Assembly: GCA_013397865.1 (NCBI GenBank) | Contig: VZTI01001286.1 | Span: 247,235-311,234, forward strand | DNA from: Struthidea cinerea | Lineage: Eukaryota; Chordata; Aves; Passeriformes; Corcoracidae | Reading direction: 5' to 3' | DNA: 64,000 nt | Shown here: positions 50,301-63,039 of the stretch, in pieces | How the letters are laid out: every line of letters begins with the position of its first letter | How positions within the stretch are numbered: the stretch's first letter is position 1 | The notes under the pieces: model-generated | What the model was told of the DNA's origin: nothing | Database searches by the model: none | What the model saw: the letters and a program-made list of their open reading frames with translations, nothing else | Made by a program: the position numbers and the translations under genes

Positions 50301-52725
50301 GCAGCAAATGGTTTCTCCACAAGTGAGCGACTGCACTTGGCACACCTGAAGCACCCCTCGTGCCAGTGGCGGCCTTTGTAGGCCAGATCCTTGGAGAAAG
50401 TAAGTTCATGTTAATGAAAACATTTCTTTATGGTGTTTTAATCCTTCAGGTCCTTCCAGAATTAAAACGAAAAATGGAGAGCATTGCAGTGGTGGGTCCA
50501 ACCAGAGGCGTGCTCAGGAAAAGTGTAGGTACTCAGTGTCACACTCCTGTGTAGACCTCTTGCAGAGGCCCTTAGGAGGTGCTCTGGCAGATACAGTGGG
50601 CCTTCCTTATGTAACACAGAGGTGTGTTTTTATTGGAAGAATCATGTTATGTATTACAGTTGTCTTTCAAGGGGAAACAGGTGATCAACGTTTTTAATGT
50701 GCGCAGACCACTGGAGAGGAAGCCCATACTCTATAGAATTTGAAATGAGCCTTATGTATTTTCAATGTTACTACTTCTTCTTCCGGCTGGCATGACATAA
50801 TGGTAAGTTATTGCAGAAAACAAGCAATTCAAATCTCATTGAGAACAAAATGATTATTAGGAAGATTAAAAAAAAGTCATTGCTTTTGTTTACATCTGAT
50901 AAATATCCCCCTGAAAACTTGGCAGAAATAACATTTGTTTAAGACTCAGCGGGCTTAGGGTATGAAAGAGCTAACAGTATATGTATGAGATCCTGGCTAA
51001 GAATTCAAAAAAAGACCAAACACCAGATTTAATCTTTCCACAGTTAAAAAAGCAAGGGAAAAATGCACCTCCAAAAAACTGTCCCACCTTAAAAAATAAA
51101 TCAGAGCCTTCCAGGTCTCTTTTATAAGCAGCACAAAATGGCACAACTCCAATCACATTGTTCTCCTTTATCAAGTCCCCACCTTTTAAAGTGCTAAAAA
51201 AGAAAGAAATCCCATGCTTCATTTTGAGAGCTGCTGAGCACTTACCACGTTAATTTCCATTAGTCAGCACTCTGACCCCTGCAGGAGCTAGGCCGGCAGC
51301 CCACAGCAGCCTCAGGCAAAGACTGGGTGAGGAGGAGAGGAAGAAAACCAAGCTCTAACCCCTCGGCAGAGGTGAGACAATCAGCTGTAGATCTCTGTGT
51401 GTCACTTTTCCAGATGTGTCTAGCCTGGTCCACGCCTTTCTTATCACCTCTGCTTTTTTCTCCCATTTTTTCCTTCCACTCAGTCCAAAGACATGGCTTT
51501 TTGTTTGCAATCTTCAACAATGGTAATCTTGTCACTTATTTAATTTTTGATTTTAAAAGTGAAATGAAGTGAACTCAAAGCATTTGTTCTCCTGGTGAAT
51601 CTGACTGGTGGTACATGTTCAATGTTGCCGTGGGTAAAATGCTAAATGAGAGTTTGAGGAGTGTCTTCATCCAAATCAGCATTTTCCTTGGATGATTCCT
51701 GTACTCAGACAATGCACTTTAAAGTGCTTGGGCTGGGGCAGCCTTCCAAGAGGTTTATTTTAATAACTTTCTGTCCTTTTATTTCTGAGAAACATAGGCA
51801 AAGAGAGCATGGGGAGAAGGTGAGCACTACACACTGAACTTGGCAAACAAATGCTTTTTGATGGGTTTCAATTGAACTTAAAATTCAAAGTCAAGTGTAT
51901 GTGCTCTAAATTGAAGTATGGGGCATCAGTAACTCTGTCAAAGACCACAGAGGAACTTGAATTATAAATTAATATTGTAAAAAATGGAGAGGTGAAAGGA
52001 AAGACAAGGTCAGAAACACTGCCACTAATATGCCATCTGTGAGATGAGCAAGGCATTAAGTAGAAATTAAAAAATACTTCATTTCCAAAAGAGAGAGAGA
52101 ATATGCAAGTTATAAACATGTTGTCTTCTCAGCTTGACATCTGCATGTCAACACCTACAGTAGAAGCAATTTATTCAATGCTCAAAATATTTTTTCAATG
52201 AACACCTCTCAGAAATTCCAAGACGTCATTCAATCTGATACACTGAATTACACCAGCCACCCTATCACCCTTCCAGCACTGTGCAGCCTCTGCAGCCAGT
52301 GAGTGACTGGAGGTGAAGGATGGAGCCTAGCTGTATGCTTGGGGTATATGCACATGCAGATTTCCTCATCTTTGGTCCCAGAGTTTTCCTATTCCAGGAA
52401 AACAGCACTCTTTCACTCTGCTGTATGTGTGGATGTACAACAGCTAGGCTTAGGTCTCTTCAACAATACAGGGATGTGCAGAGGGCTGGATACGGAATCT
52501 GCCATTAAAGAAATTGGATTTGTGTATAATTAAACAAAGAACAAAAAGTGCAAGCAGCATCTTTACCTTGGAGTTGCACTCGATGGGTTGCTTGCACTCT
52601 TCGCAGGGGTTGGCGTACAGGCTGTCGTAACACGGAACGCAGTAAGCATTTTCTTCTCTCAGTGCGTATTTCCTGCCACGGAGAGACTGCAGGCAGAAAT
52701 GACAGTCCGTGTGACCGCTGGTCAT
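44174..52725 (-). CDS. FHL5: FHL5, four and a half LIM domains protein 5 (whole coding region, five exons)
   Basis: FHL5 (ACT) is a LIM-only adaptor. In mammals it binds CREM/CREB transcription factors and activates them without phosphorylation; it is known from testis and smooth muscle. The coding sequence is complement(44174-44325, 45539-45725, 47818-47987, 50215-50389, 52567-52725): 843 bases, 280 residues plus TAG. Every intron (1213, 2092, 2227 and 2177 bases in ascending coordinates) is GT-AG and phases match at each join. An N-terminal half LIM (C8, C11, C29, C32) is followed by four LIM domains at about residues 41-93, 102-154, 163-213 and 222-276, each with all eight zinc ligands. 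Length fits the family (about 279-284). Assignment to FHL5 rather than FHL2 or FHL3 rests on LIM1 (LVEKPFAAKDE) and LIM2 (MEFKG...CRQPLGTKPLI). The C-terminal LIM looks more FHL2-like (YISFEERQWH), and the tail stops at GSAS, shorter than I recall for human FHL5. Subfamily call is confident, not certain. Confidence 0.93.
45539..45725 (-). CDS. FHL5: FHL5 fourth coding exon: LIM3
   Basis: 187 bases. Acceptor tgcattag is followed by VITSGGVTYHDQPWHKEC; the exon ends in phase 1 after ...KKPIT, with a strong donor gtgagt. It covers residues 169-230 plus the first base of Ala231. LIM3 ligands are H183, C186, C189, C192, C210 and C213; C222 and C225 open LIM4. The next intron is 1213 bases (44326-45538) and contains a T/G-rich low-complexity run near 44788-44862. 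Confidence 0.94.
47818..47987 (-). CDS. FHL5: FHL5 third coding exon: LIM2
   Basis: 170 bases. Acceptor ttttttcag precedes GT, which completes Gly112. Residues 113-168 begin SRKMEFKGSSWHESC and end CKK, with donor gtaatt. LIM2 ligands are H124, C127, C130, C133, C151 and C154; C163 and C166 open LIM3. This is the most FHL5-like exon of the five (CRQPLGTKPLITKD, CFEKQFAHHC). The 2092-base intron below it (45726-47817) is AT-rich with nothing recognisable. Confidence 0.94.
50215..50389 (-). CDS. FHL5: FHL5 second coding exon: LIM1
   Basis: 175 bases between acceptor ...ctccaag and donor gtaaga, encoding residues 54-111 plus the first base of Gly112. It completes LIM1 with H63, C66, C69, C72, C90 and C93, and supplies C102 and C105 of LIM2. 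The stretch LVEKPFAAKDE and the CSSKCFHC-like hinge resemble mammalian FHL5 closely. The intron on the 5' side is 2177 bases (50390-52566) and the one on the 3' side is 2227 bases (47988-50214). I saw no recognisable repeat in either. Confidence 0.93.
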
Positions 52726-52748
52726 CCTGCTGGGGCCCTCCAGGTGAT
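52567..52748 (-). CDS. FHL5: FHL5 first coding exon: 5' UTR end, start codon and half LIM
   Basis: The acceptor (tttgcag) ends at 52749. Then come 23 bases of 5' UTR (52748-52726) and the ATG at 52725-52723. Its context has A at -3, a good match to vertebrate initiation. The exon encodes residues 1-53 (starts MTSGHTDCHFC), with the half-LIM zinc ligands C8, C11, C29 and C32 and the first pair of LIM1 (C41, C44). It ends in phase 0 at AAG, followed by donor gtaaag (52566-52561). Because an acceptor precedes the ATG, the promoter and at least one non-coding exon lie further up (above 52749). I could not pick them out. Confidence 0.93.
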
Positions 52749-55700
52749 CTGCAAAGACGGAAAAATCGGGTAATTCAGTGCATGACCATTCGCTTGCTCA
52801 AATCATAAGTAATGCTGCATTACCTGTGAAAGTTAGACAGGCATTTCCTGGCCATTTGCAGCAGCCTGGATTTCTTAATGCTGGGTTGTTCTACAATAAA
52901 AGGGTAGCCTTTAACAATATATACAGCGTATTGTATTACCTGCATGATGGGGAGCAAGAGGGCTGCTTCAGCTTATTCTAACACTGTTTCAGGTCAGACA
53001 CCTGAAAATGAAGCCATCTTCACATTCTCTATCCACAACTGCTGGCATTATGAGCACTATGAACTGGATTCTGAGACACGGTTCATCCAGAAATCACATA
53101 ATGGAGATAGAAGCAATAATTGAGAAATGAAACCAACTGCGGAGTTAAAAGGCCAAAGAGAAGAGGCAGGTATTTTGTAGTGTGCTCCTGGCTTTCTCTT
53201 GATACTCCTGTCTTTCTGCTTTTTCCTTTCTTTTCAAAATACCCCCACATCTACCTGACCAAACAGAAGGAAGACAAGGGACTCCAGGATATACGACTGG
53301 TTTTTGCATTATCCCGACTGTGCTGCTAATATTTGGTGGCAATGTAAGGTCACACAAATACCCCTGGATAGCCAAAGAGTAAAATATAAAGAAAAATAAA
53401 AAAAATTATAACTCAAAGAAAGTTTCCCTGTTGTTATTGGAAAAGATTGTTTTTTCTTACATACTTTATTGCCGGATTCCATGTTGGCAGTACCAAAATA
53501 ATGTGAGATAGTTTTTATTTCTGTGCCAGACTAGTGCAGGAAATACCACAAATCTATTGAGAGCCGGTTGTATGAGTTTCCCATCCTTCAGTGTTTTAGG
53601 CTAAAGATGCTTGGACAAGCATCCAAACCTCAGCTGCTTATAGATCTGCAATACTGAATGTTTTAAGGATTGTGGAGATGAAGACTTATTTCAGTCTTCT
53701 TGATGCTGGTTGGATCATCATCACTTTGCTAAAATTGGGTCTTGATTCTTGGAAATGAAGGAAGAAGAAACCAGAAAGTTCACAGTGAAGCAACCCCAAA
53801 AACATCTGCTGGGCTCATTGGATTGCACTCTTCATTGAACTCAGAGGAGTTGAAAACAACCGAGGAAAGTCTCCTAAAATATTTATGTGTCAGTGACTTT
53901 AGGCAGCTGAAATTTTTGCACTTGGAATAACAGGGCAAATTAGTTTATCTTAACCAGATGCAGAGCCTGAGAGTAAGGAAGAGCATGCAGAAGGCAAGAT
54001 TTGAGGGAGTGCTTATCCATGACAAAGCCCACTTCTAGTCCACCTACAGTTACACCCTCATAATTTGTTTTTATACACTCACTGCCTGTCTTATACCCAT
54101 GGTTCAGTTTTAAAAAGGCATATAATCGTTTTCTGGGTTTCTGCTTCATAAGCTCTAAACCAAAATGCTTGTTTGAACTGTGAGAAAAAAGCAATTGCTG
54201 CAGGTTTCCACTGGCACCAATGCATAGGGTCAGACGTTTATTAATCTGTTCCGGGAGGTGTAGTAGTAAAACAGTGGAAAGGGGGCAGGGAGAGAGGCTG
54301 TCATACTTATTTCAGACCAAAAGTAACGACTTGGTTGTGAAAACTTGTTGCTTCTGTAAATTGAAAATGTTCAGAGTTGAATTTATTTACTGTATTACTT
54401 ACTGCCCTTAATATTTGTGTCAGCCAAGACGGGGTGTAGTAAGGAAATAAAACAATCTGGAACTCAGATCAGTGGGAAACATGCTTTCTTAAACATATTT
54501 CTGATGTGTTTTATGTGATATCCTTGGAAAAATAATGTAACAGGACTTAAATCTGGACTTCCAGTTCCTTAAGCTCAAACAGAGATTTGAATGTGTAACA
54601 AATAAACCCATTTATATGAGAAAATTACATCCCTCAGCTTGTACATTTACAGAACATGGCATATTAAAAACCAGGCAGAGCTCAGTGCATTTAGTGCACA
54701 ATCACAGTCAGGACCCAAGTCAAGGTTAAGTTTTGCGCATTTTGTTCTATATCGAGGAAGAAGTAAAAACTGGTGTCTAAGGACACAATCAAGGAGTGTT
54801 TGTGGTTAACTGTGCTCTATATTCAAGGTCACAGGACAGGCTTGAAACTGGCTTTCAGAGGAATTTTCTTTTCTTTCTTTAGTGGGAATTAGTTATGAAC
54901 TGCCTCAGAGGATAACCCTGAGTGAACCACCGTTCTAATCTCCTCCTTGCTGGATCAGTACTCCTGCTTCCTGAAAGAGTTTCATCTCAGCCTAAAAGTG
55001 GCAGCAGCAAAATGCATACAAGGGCATGCATGAAGAGTTTTGTTACTTATAGTGCTTTTTTGTTGCACAAAGCTCACCAACAAATAGCTTCCCACATCTG
55101 CAGAAACATCTCTGATTTTTCATTCTAATGAATGTCAATCAGGTTTTTAGGCTATCAAAAACTCTGCATACCAAGTAATTTTCTTTAAAATGTGGTTCTC
55201 TTGATTATTACTTTTTTCCCCTAGGAAGCCGGTCTGTTCCAGGAAGCCCAGGTTGTGTGCACAAACAAGACTCACTACTGTAATACTTCAGAACTTCTGA
55301 ATTTGTAACATAATTATCCTCCTAAAGCCCTATATGGATATGGGACTGAAGTGCTACAGATGAGAGTTGTTACTTGAGAACTTTTAAAAAATACCCCCAA
55401 GAACAGAGTCAAAGCCTGAGGGTGCCCTTGGGCTGCTCCTCTAGTAAAATGCTCAAATTGCCCAAGGGTTTTCTTCAGAAATTCTTCAGAGTTTGACCAT
55501 GAATCATCATAAAAGACCATGTTTGGGAATGAAGCAGCAATGGTATGCAAAAGAATGAAGATTTTTGCAAATCTTTTGGCAAAGGTCTGGGTAACCTTTG
55601 AGAACTATTTTTACAATTAGAAAATGCAACAAAAAAGGTGAATCTCATCTCTCCCAGCACCACTTATCTTTGCTCCGATAAATAAGTAATGGTACGAGCA

Positions 55701-57724
55701 CCATGCAGTTAAGTAGAATGTTTTTCTTGTGCTTTGATCCTAATCTCTAGAGAAAAATGTTTACTTTAAGTTTGCTGGAAGCTAGATTTTGTGTTTTGAA
55801 GGTCAGTTAAGAAGTCTCTGGAGATCTGATGTTATTCCCTCTCATGGAATGAAACGCTGACTCCAGCATTCCAGCTGCTAACTTGAGTCCTAGGCACAGG
55901 GAAAGACTGCCATTCCTTGGGAAAAGATGATTTTACTATTTAAATTGGAACATTTTAAATTGGAAGCAAAATTCTGTTGATTTTTATGTATCTGGTAGGC
56001 AGGGATACATGGTATCTTTTGTAGTGTTAAGAATATTCCAAGGAAGTGCAGAGAGATGTTGCCAAGGATGTGAGGATATTGTAACTGGAGTCCCTGGGGT
56101 CAGATTTGAGAATGCAGCAGTTTCATGGACTGAATGATTAAATAGATGAAAATAAAATAACAGATCTGGCTAGTCAGCCTGCTGTTAAAGCAGATTAAGA
56201 TAGAATTTAGCTACAACAAATTAGGACAGGGACTTGCTGGAGAGTCAAATGATTTCCTATGGAATACAGAGCACTAGAAGACTTCCAGTGATGAAGGCCA
56301 TAAGAACATGGTTGTGAAGTTGTGAATCCTGATAAATATGGAACCATCAGGAAAAGAATGCTTGTTTTCTCTCTGGAGCTAAAAAGTACCACTACAAGGT
56401 TAATAAATCTCTAAATAATTTATCTTAATGTTTTCTATAAATATATGTTAATCTCCCTCACATCATATAAGAATAAAAAGCCCAGAAACATTCATACTAC
56501 TCAGAAAGGAATTAGTATATACATATGGCTGCAGATATGTACAAACAGGTAAAAATATTCTATCTTTTACTTCGTGGCAATTCTAAAGGACTATTTCCCA
56601 ATCTAAATATACCTGCCTTCAAACTTCATCATCTTTTTCTTTAAGAACATACATTTATTGGAATAAGGCTCTTTCTCAGACAGACATAAAGAAAGAAAAA
56701 TGGTGGGAAAAAAAATCCTTGGAACAACACTGAAAGATAAGAAAAACAATTTGATCTATTATGAGGAGGACACCCTTGCAAGCTGCCCTAGGCACTTGTT
56801 CATTTTCAGGTAAGTGTATGTTTTTACCTTCTAACGCTATTTGGCTTATTTGTATGAATTTGCTGACTTCATTTTCCCTATTTCTATTTTTGTCTCGTGC
56901 ATTTGCATACATTAAGGGTTCTGTAATGTTTGCTTTTTTAAAAATGGCTAGAGAAGCAATAGGAATTAGGGGTATATATTACAGACCAAGTACCTTCAGG
57001 AAAGAAGACACAGATGTTAACTTTGAACTGTCCAATCTCTGTGGCACAGTACAGTAACACAGCGTCAGGTCCTGGAAGCACCTGCGTGAATGCAGAGCTC
57101 TCACTGATGAAATTCTCCTTTAAGCAGCCAGGATGGATGCCAACCGGGGTGCAGCTGTAACAACCCAACTACCCTGCTTCATGGTCCACAAGTCACACTG
57201 TTTTGGTGAGGTGTCATGGCAAAGCAGGCATTTTAGAGGTTGACCTGGTAATTCATACTGAATTGTACTGTGTTCACACACCCCATGACTACAAGCAAAA
57301 GGGACAAGGGTTGTGCCTTAACTAGGGGATCAAGCATCTCAGGAATTCTGTAATTTTTTCCTTAATTGGTATTGCTGTCTGCTTTGTTTACACCATGCAA
57401 ACTCAAATGGTGTAGTCATCTAAATTCTTCCCTTTTTTTTTTTTCTGAAATAATTCTTACCCACATTTTTTACAAGTTTTCACATAGTCTGGTAGAGCCA
57501 GAGTTTCCTCCTGTGTCATTATGGAGCTCATTCCTTTCTGACCACTGTCAAATGTATGGAATAAAATGAAGTGATGAAATAATTCAGCTGTGCATTTTTG
57601 TAACTTTTAATGTAAAAATCCTGTCAGTACTCTTAGTTGTACTTCCCAAACTGAACCATAAAACTGGTTTAGGGATTGCATCTGTTACAAAAAGCTCATA
57701 TGATGAAGAATACTCAAATTAACT
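52749..57724. other. FHL5 5' flank / upstream intron, no exon identified
   Basis: Must contain or lead to the non-coding 5' exon(s) of FHL5, since an acceptor precedes the start codon exon. No CpG-rich promoter-like block was seen by eye. Open frames here are short and featureless. Confidence 0.55.
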
Positions 57725-57905
57725 GGTGAGTTAGATGGGTCAGAGCACCCATAGCAAACTGGCAGATGACACCACACCATGAGGAGAGGCTGATACACAC
57801 ACACATGGGTGGGATGTTATCCAGAGGGACCTCACTGGACCTGGAGAAGTGGGGTGAGAGGGGGCTCATGAGGTTCAGCATTGGGAGTTGCAAAGTGATT
57901 CTGTG
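57725..57905 (+). mobile_element. Short CR1 LINE fragment from RT
   Basis: Reads as a broken piece of CR1 reverse transcriptase just after the catalytic box: SKLADDT, then after an indel RGTSLDLEKWGERGLMRFSIGSC. The ADDT residues of the catalytic site survive here, but only about 180 bases remain. A short CA run sits inside it at 57795-57806. Confidence 0.7.
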
Positions 57906-58540
57906 ACGGACCATAGAAAAGTTTATCACTGATGAAAGAAAAAAGAGGGAGGGTAAAAGACTCCACAAAAGCTCAGTATTCTCTTATGGGCGTTAGAACA
58001 GGAGTGGGGTCATTCTCATAACAACAAAACAGGTCTCCTGTAGATGCCTTGTTGTGAGTCCCCATCAAAGCTGGACGTGCGCTTAGTCTAAACATATGAG
58101 AAATGCTAGTGCTGTCAGCTGAAATATTCGTATTCTTGAAGCTGAGGGTGTGCTTTAGGGCTTTGCTATCTATAACTTCGGAACACAGAATTTGAAAGAT
58201 ACTTGCAAAGATAAAGTAAAAGTGTGATTTTAGAAAGTATATAAGCAATTAGGTTCTTCAATACAATTGCAAGAGAAAAAGAAACATTAAGTATCTGGGG
58301 CTAAACCAGTCAAGATGATCACACACAGCAGTGAAGGCAAAGTCTTCTCCATTATTCTTTATGCTTATTTTTTCCAGTCCCCTTTCCTACCTCCACACTC
58401 ACCTACAATCCATGATTAGGCAATCATGAATGATACTTCAAAAAGCGTTTAACTAAACAGAAAATGGAAGTTACAAATGAAGACTTGCACTGAGGTCCTG
58501 ATCTGAGACTTCCACCAGTGAGTTTATCCCTAGTGTGCAA
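57906..58540. other. Non-coding, nothing recognised
   Basis: Spacer between two CR1 fragments. Confidence 0.6.
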
Positions 58541-58885
58541 ATCATAGACTCATAGAATTTTAAGGGTTGGAAGGGACGTTAAAGATCATCTGGTTCCAAC
58601 ACCCCTGCCATGGACAGGGACACCTCCCACTAGACCAGGTCGCTCAGTGCTCCATCCAATCTGGCTGTGAAAACTTCCAGGTATGGGGCATCCATAATTT
58701 CTCTGTTCAACCTGTTCCAGTACCTCACCATCCTCACAGTTAAGAATTTCTTCCTAATGTCTGACATAAATTTCCCATCTTTCAGTTTGTACCCGTTACT
58801 CCTTGTCCTGTAACTACCGTACATGATGAAGAGTCCCTCTCCAGCTTCCCAGCAGGCCCCCTTCGGATACTGGTAGGGAGCAGCA
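58541..58885 (-). mobile_element. CR1 LINE 3' fragment, minus orientation
   Basis: The plus strand starts with ATCATAGACTCATAGAATTTTAAGGGTTGGAAGGGACGTT, the reversed CR1 terminus, then GACACCTCCCACTAGACCAGG and CCTGTTCCAGTACCTCACCATCC. On the minus strand it reads GKFMSDIRKKFLTVRMVRYWNRL. The 5' truncation point is near 58885. From there to about 59060 there is unrelated sequence I do not recognise. Confidence 0.87.
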
Positions 58886-60130
58886 TCAGAGGAGCACTTT
58901 GGAACATTTCTGCTGGAACAGCATCTGCACAAAATGCCTGCACAGCTGGGCAGAAGTCCCCCAAGGAAACAGCAGCATCTCAGCCATTCACTGACACCAC
59001 CAGACAGGGACACACCTCCCTGAAAGTGTCACAAGCCTGCCTTTGGGACTGAAGGCTCTCCCAGGAAAAACAGCAGCAATAAGAAATGATACCTGTGAGT
59101 GAAGAACTTCAATAGGGAATGCTGATGCTGACTGTAATCTTTAAGGTTTTAATGAAAAAATACACAATTTCTTGTTTTTGCAGATGCTTCAGCTGTAGAG
59201 ATGAGATTTCCCTACCCTTAAATTTTATTTCAGGAAAAGGAAGTGGATGAAGAATACTCTGTTGTGTGAGAATGGGTGCATCACATGAATTACAATCCTT
59301 TTTTTTAAAAAAAAAACTACAAGTGACTATACAGCACAACTTTTTCTAGATGGGTTATTTAAAAGCCTGTGACCTACTTAGAACTGCTTTAAGAAACAAA
59401 ATGAGCAAAAATAAAAAGATCATCATCAGCAGCAGCATTGTTAGCAACAATTTAAAATTGGAAAGGATTTTCATTACCCTATTTAAAAAATAAGACTTGC
59501 TCCCCCCAAACCCAAATGTAAATCCCCCAAGTGATAATAAAGCATCTGCTGCAGTGGCTTTTTCTCTTCTCTCCAGCTGTGCTATGCCAACCTGACCTGG
59601 TTTTCCAAGGAAAATTATAAACTGAACCACAGCACTCTTTTAATAAAAGTATGACACCTTATCAAAATGAACGAAACCTAAAATTTTCTGACTTCAGTCT
59701 TGTTAAGAGGATGTGATGAGATAGATGGCATTACAGCTTAATGAAAGCAAAGGCTACTGTCAGTAGCACTGGTATGTAAGATTCCTATTTCAATTATCAT
59801 TGTTCCCAGGTATTTTGTTCTGTAGGCCAGTTTTGCTGCTTGCAGTGCTCCATCAGGCTTGGCTGCCACCTTCTTATCAAGCTCATCTCTGAAGACAGGG
59901 ATGATGTGGCTCTGCAGACAGGCCCTGGGCTGCTTATTACACCAACAGGAACCACTGTTTGTAAAGCCACTGCTCTACAGTAAAAGAAATGCTGCCCACT
60001 GCAAATGTAGCACTGCAAATGTCTTTGAATTATATGTGAGATGTTTGGGGTGACCACCGCTGTGTCAGTCTCCAATCCTTCCCAAGGGAAAACAGGCTTC
60101 AAGATGGGCAATTCCAAGAGGCAGGATCAA
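58886..60130. other. Non-coding, nothing recognised
   Basis: A GC-richer patch (58886-59060) directly beyond the CR1 truncation point, then AT-rich DNA. The patch may belong to an unknown repeat. Confidence 0.55.
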
Positions 60131-60302
60131 GTATGGTTTGGGTTGGAAAGGTTTAGATTTGAAGGGATCTTAAAATCATCTACTTCCAACCTCCCTGCTG
60201 TGGACAGGGACGCCTCCCACTAGACCAGGCTGCTCAGAGCCCCATCCAGCCTGGCCTTAAACACTATCAGGGATGGAACATCCACAAGTTCTCTGGGCAG
60301 CA
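60131..60302 (-). mobile_element. CR1 LINE 3' terminus, minus orientation
   Basis: 172 bases beginning with GGTTTGGGTTGGAAAGG and containing GACGCCTCCCACTAGACCAGG and CATCCAGCCTGGCCTTAAACACT, the reversed CR1 tail. It is severely 5'-truncated. Same subfamily type as the copy at 58541-58885. Confidence 0.87.
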
Positions 60303-62327
60303 AGGAGAGAAGGAGTAAGCAGAAACACTGAGCAGAGCTAGAAACAGCCTGATCTCTACCTATGGACTCTGGATTTTTGATGACAATTAACACAGTAGGT
60401 ATGGGTATGATATTTAGCATTAATGATCCTCTGCAGTTGCACTGTTTTTGGAGTAGAGAGATACAATTATAACAAAAGAAGCATACTAAAATACATATGG
60501 ATACATTGCATCTGCTAGGTAGACAGACCATGAAGCATCTAATCTGGTGAAGAAAATCTGAAAGAAGTGTCACTCTTTGTATTCTACCATTTTTACAGTA
60601 ATGAACTGGTTATATGATATAACTGAGACAGATGGCAAGAAAGGTTTCTAGGAGAGCTCACAACAAACAAGCAACATGAAAATATACTGTGGGTATTCTT
60701 CAACAGATTTATTTGACTTCCTTCTGCTTCCCTCTAAGTGTTACCTGGCCACCTGCTATGTCTTCTCTTAGAACAGATCACTTAGAGCACTGGCATCTGT
60801 ATGCAAATTAATGTAGCTGAATAATTTATCTCAATTCACGGATGTCAAATCAGGTGATTTAATATTTTCTGGATCAGGGTTTAATTCTGGATTTCAGGGC
60901 TGGTGTGCTCTTACCTATTGGGGAGTGCTATGCAGAATTTGCTAATGAAGTCCCAGCATCTGCACCAAGGCCGCAGTTACAAAATAGTACAATTCAGCTG
61001 TGCATGCATATCACCAATGCTATGGGATTACAGCAGGGTTTTTTTTGCTTTTATTTTCTGTCCTGGGTGCTTTAAACAGATTGTGGACAGGAAAACCTTA
61101 TTAGCTTAACTACGTAGGTGCATTAAGGACAGGCTGCTGGCTTTTGGGCTGCGGAAAAAAAAAAGATAAAATACTCAGATATTTAGATATACACATTCTT
61201 TTATATCATGTCTTATATTTGCTGTTGATTGTTATCCAGCACCTATTGTTCTAGCACAGCCAAAGGATATACGCACTCACAATGTAAAGGCAGTTTTAGG
61301 AGAGATCTCACAAAAGGAATTTGGAAGGCAGTGAACCTTTTTAGGAGAACCCTTTTAGGAGAGGGGCTGGTAGAAAAAAGAGCAGGGAGTGAAGGTCTTT
61401 GGCTCTTTGTTTGTCCTCTACCAGGGAGGAAAAATAACAGTGTCACTAGGACAAATACAGGAAAAAATGCTGGTGGTTTTCCTTTTTTTGCTCTTTTCTT
61501 CAAATATGTGGCTTTGTGCATCATCCATTAAGCAGGCAACAAACGTTAATTAAAGACCTCTTGAGTCTCGAGCAGTTGAGTAGATAATGTGCTGTCAAAC
61601 AAGATAGGGGATAACGTGGCATTGACTCAGTTTTAACTTGAATCCTCACGTCCTGTGGCAGCAACATTGACCAGTCCTTATAGAAATTCAGCCCTGGGTT
61701 CTTGCCAGTGACATTTGCCACCTACTTGAAGCGTTCGTGACTCTTACATTACCTGTTCTGCCTACTTGGGAGATGAAATCTGCAGAATAATGATGTGACT
61801 GGGTATCCTAACATTTCCCTTAAGCCCTAAAGTCTCTGCACCACACATTAAACATTTTCTTTCTATTTAAAATAGTCTAAAAGTGGTTATGATTTAAAAT
61901 TAGTAGACCATGGTATTCTGTCTTTCTTTATTGTGATGTGAGGTTACTGACCCTTCAGTAACTGCCCTGCTGGGATTTTTGTAATGCCGTGATACGAAAG
62001 TCTTCTTTTTTTTTTTTTTTTGACACTATGACTTTGAGAGTGAATTTCTTTCTATGATTATAAATACACACTATCTAAAAATTGGTTCCAGTGTAGGGTT
62101 GACGTTTTCTGATTGATGGAAAATTAAGGCTAAAGTTTATCTGAACACCCAAGACAGTGTTGGTGTTGGTATTTGATTCAGACAAATAAAACCGATCTCT
62201 AAATCTTAGAATGCTGGATGAAATTTGGTAAGAATGAAGAAATTATTTTCTAACATTTAGGAACATTTTAGGAACATGTAATTTAACTCAAGGATATTGT
62301 GGAACAATGAGTCCACTGATACCAGTG

Positions 62328-62353
62328 AAGTCCACATCTGGTGATGTGGACTT
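62328..62353. repeat. Perfect inverted repeat (11-base arms, 4-base loop)
   Basis: AAGTCCACATC, loop TGGT, GATGTGGACTT. No T-run follows, so there is nothing to suggest a pol III terminator. Confidence 0.9.
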
Positions 62354-63039
62354 ATTCAAGTGATGACGTGAAGATTGTAGCAACAACCATCTTTGCAAAC
62401 CTAGAATGAAATTGAATGGTTTTGGTAGAGGATGGTGCTCAGAGACCATAACTCTGACCAGCTGCGGTGAAAAACGTTGGTCTGAGGAGGGGAAGAGTGG
62501 AACACAGCAGCAGAAACTGCACTAAGGAACAAATACAATCCAAGGCTTTTTTGCTAATTTATGTAAAATTTATTAAAAGTTTTCAGTAAAAAGCCTAAGC
62601 AAGTAATTAAACACATTAAGAATTCTGCTACTCTATTTTAAAAAATCCAACAAACCCCAACTGTTTTGAGCTTTCAATTTGAAATGTTTTTCAATGCTCC
62701 TCAATGTTCAAGCACCAAACTAAACAAAGATTGACAATTAGAAGACCAGCATGAAATAGTTTTTACTCTAAACATTTTTTCCCATGCAAATTAGACTTTT
62801 AGAACTCTAATTATGCCACAGTTTTGCATGTTTTAATACATAAATGAATCATGATATGGCTGGATTTGAAACTTCAAGAGCTCTCTTGAGCAAGACTGAG
62901 CTCTATAAGCATGTTTAAACCGAGTATTGTTACAGGCTTCTGATAGATAGAATTAAAACCTAAATCTCTGAGGTATTTTACAGCCTTCATTTCAAAGGTT
63001 TCAGAATACTTTTCTAACAGTAATTGAGTAATTCCAAAA

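Noticed and set aside
50146..50409. 87-codon frame over FHL5 exon 2 on the same strand
   Set aside because: It is in a different frame from LIM1. The correct reading is the spliced exon 50389-50215.
44174..52725. Identification as FHL2
   Set aside because: LIM4 is FHL2-like, but LIM1 and LIM2 match FHL5 far better (LVEKPFAAKDE; CRQPLGTKPLI; CFEKQFAH).
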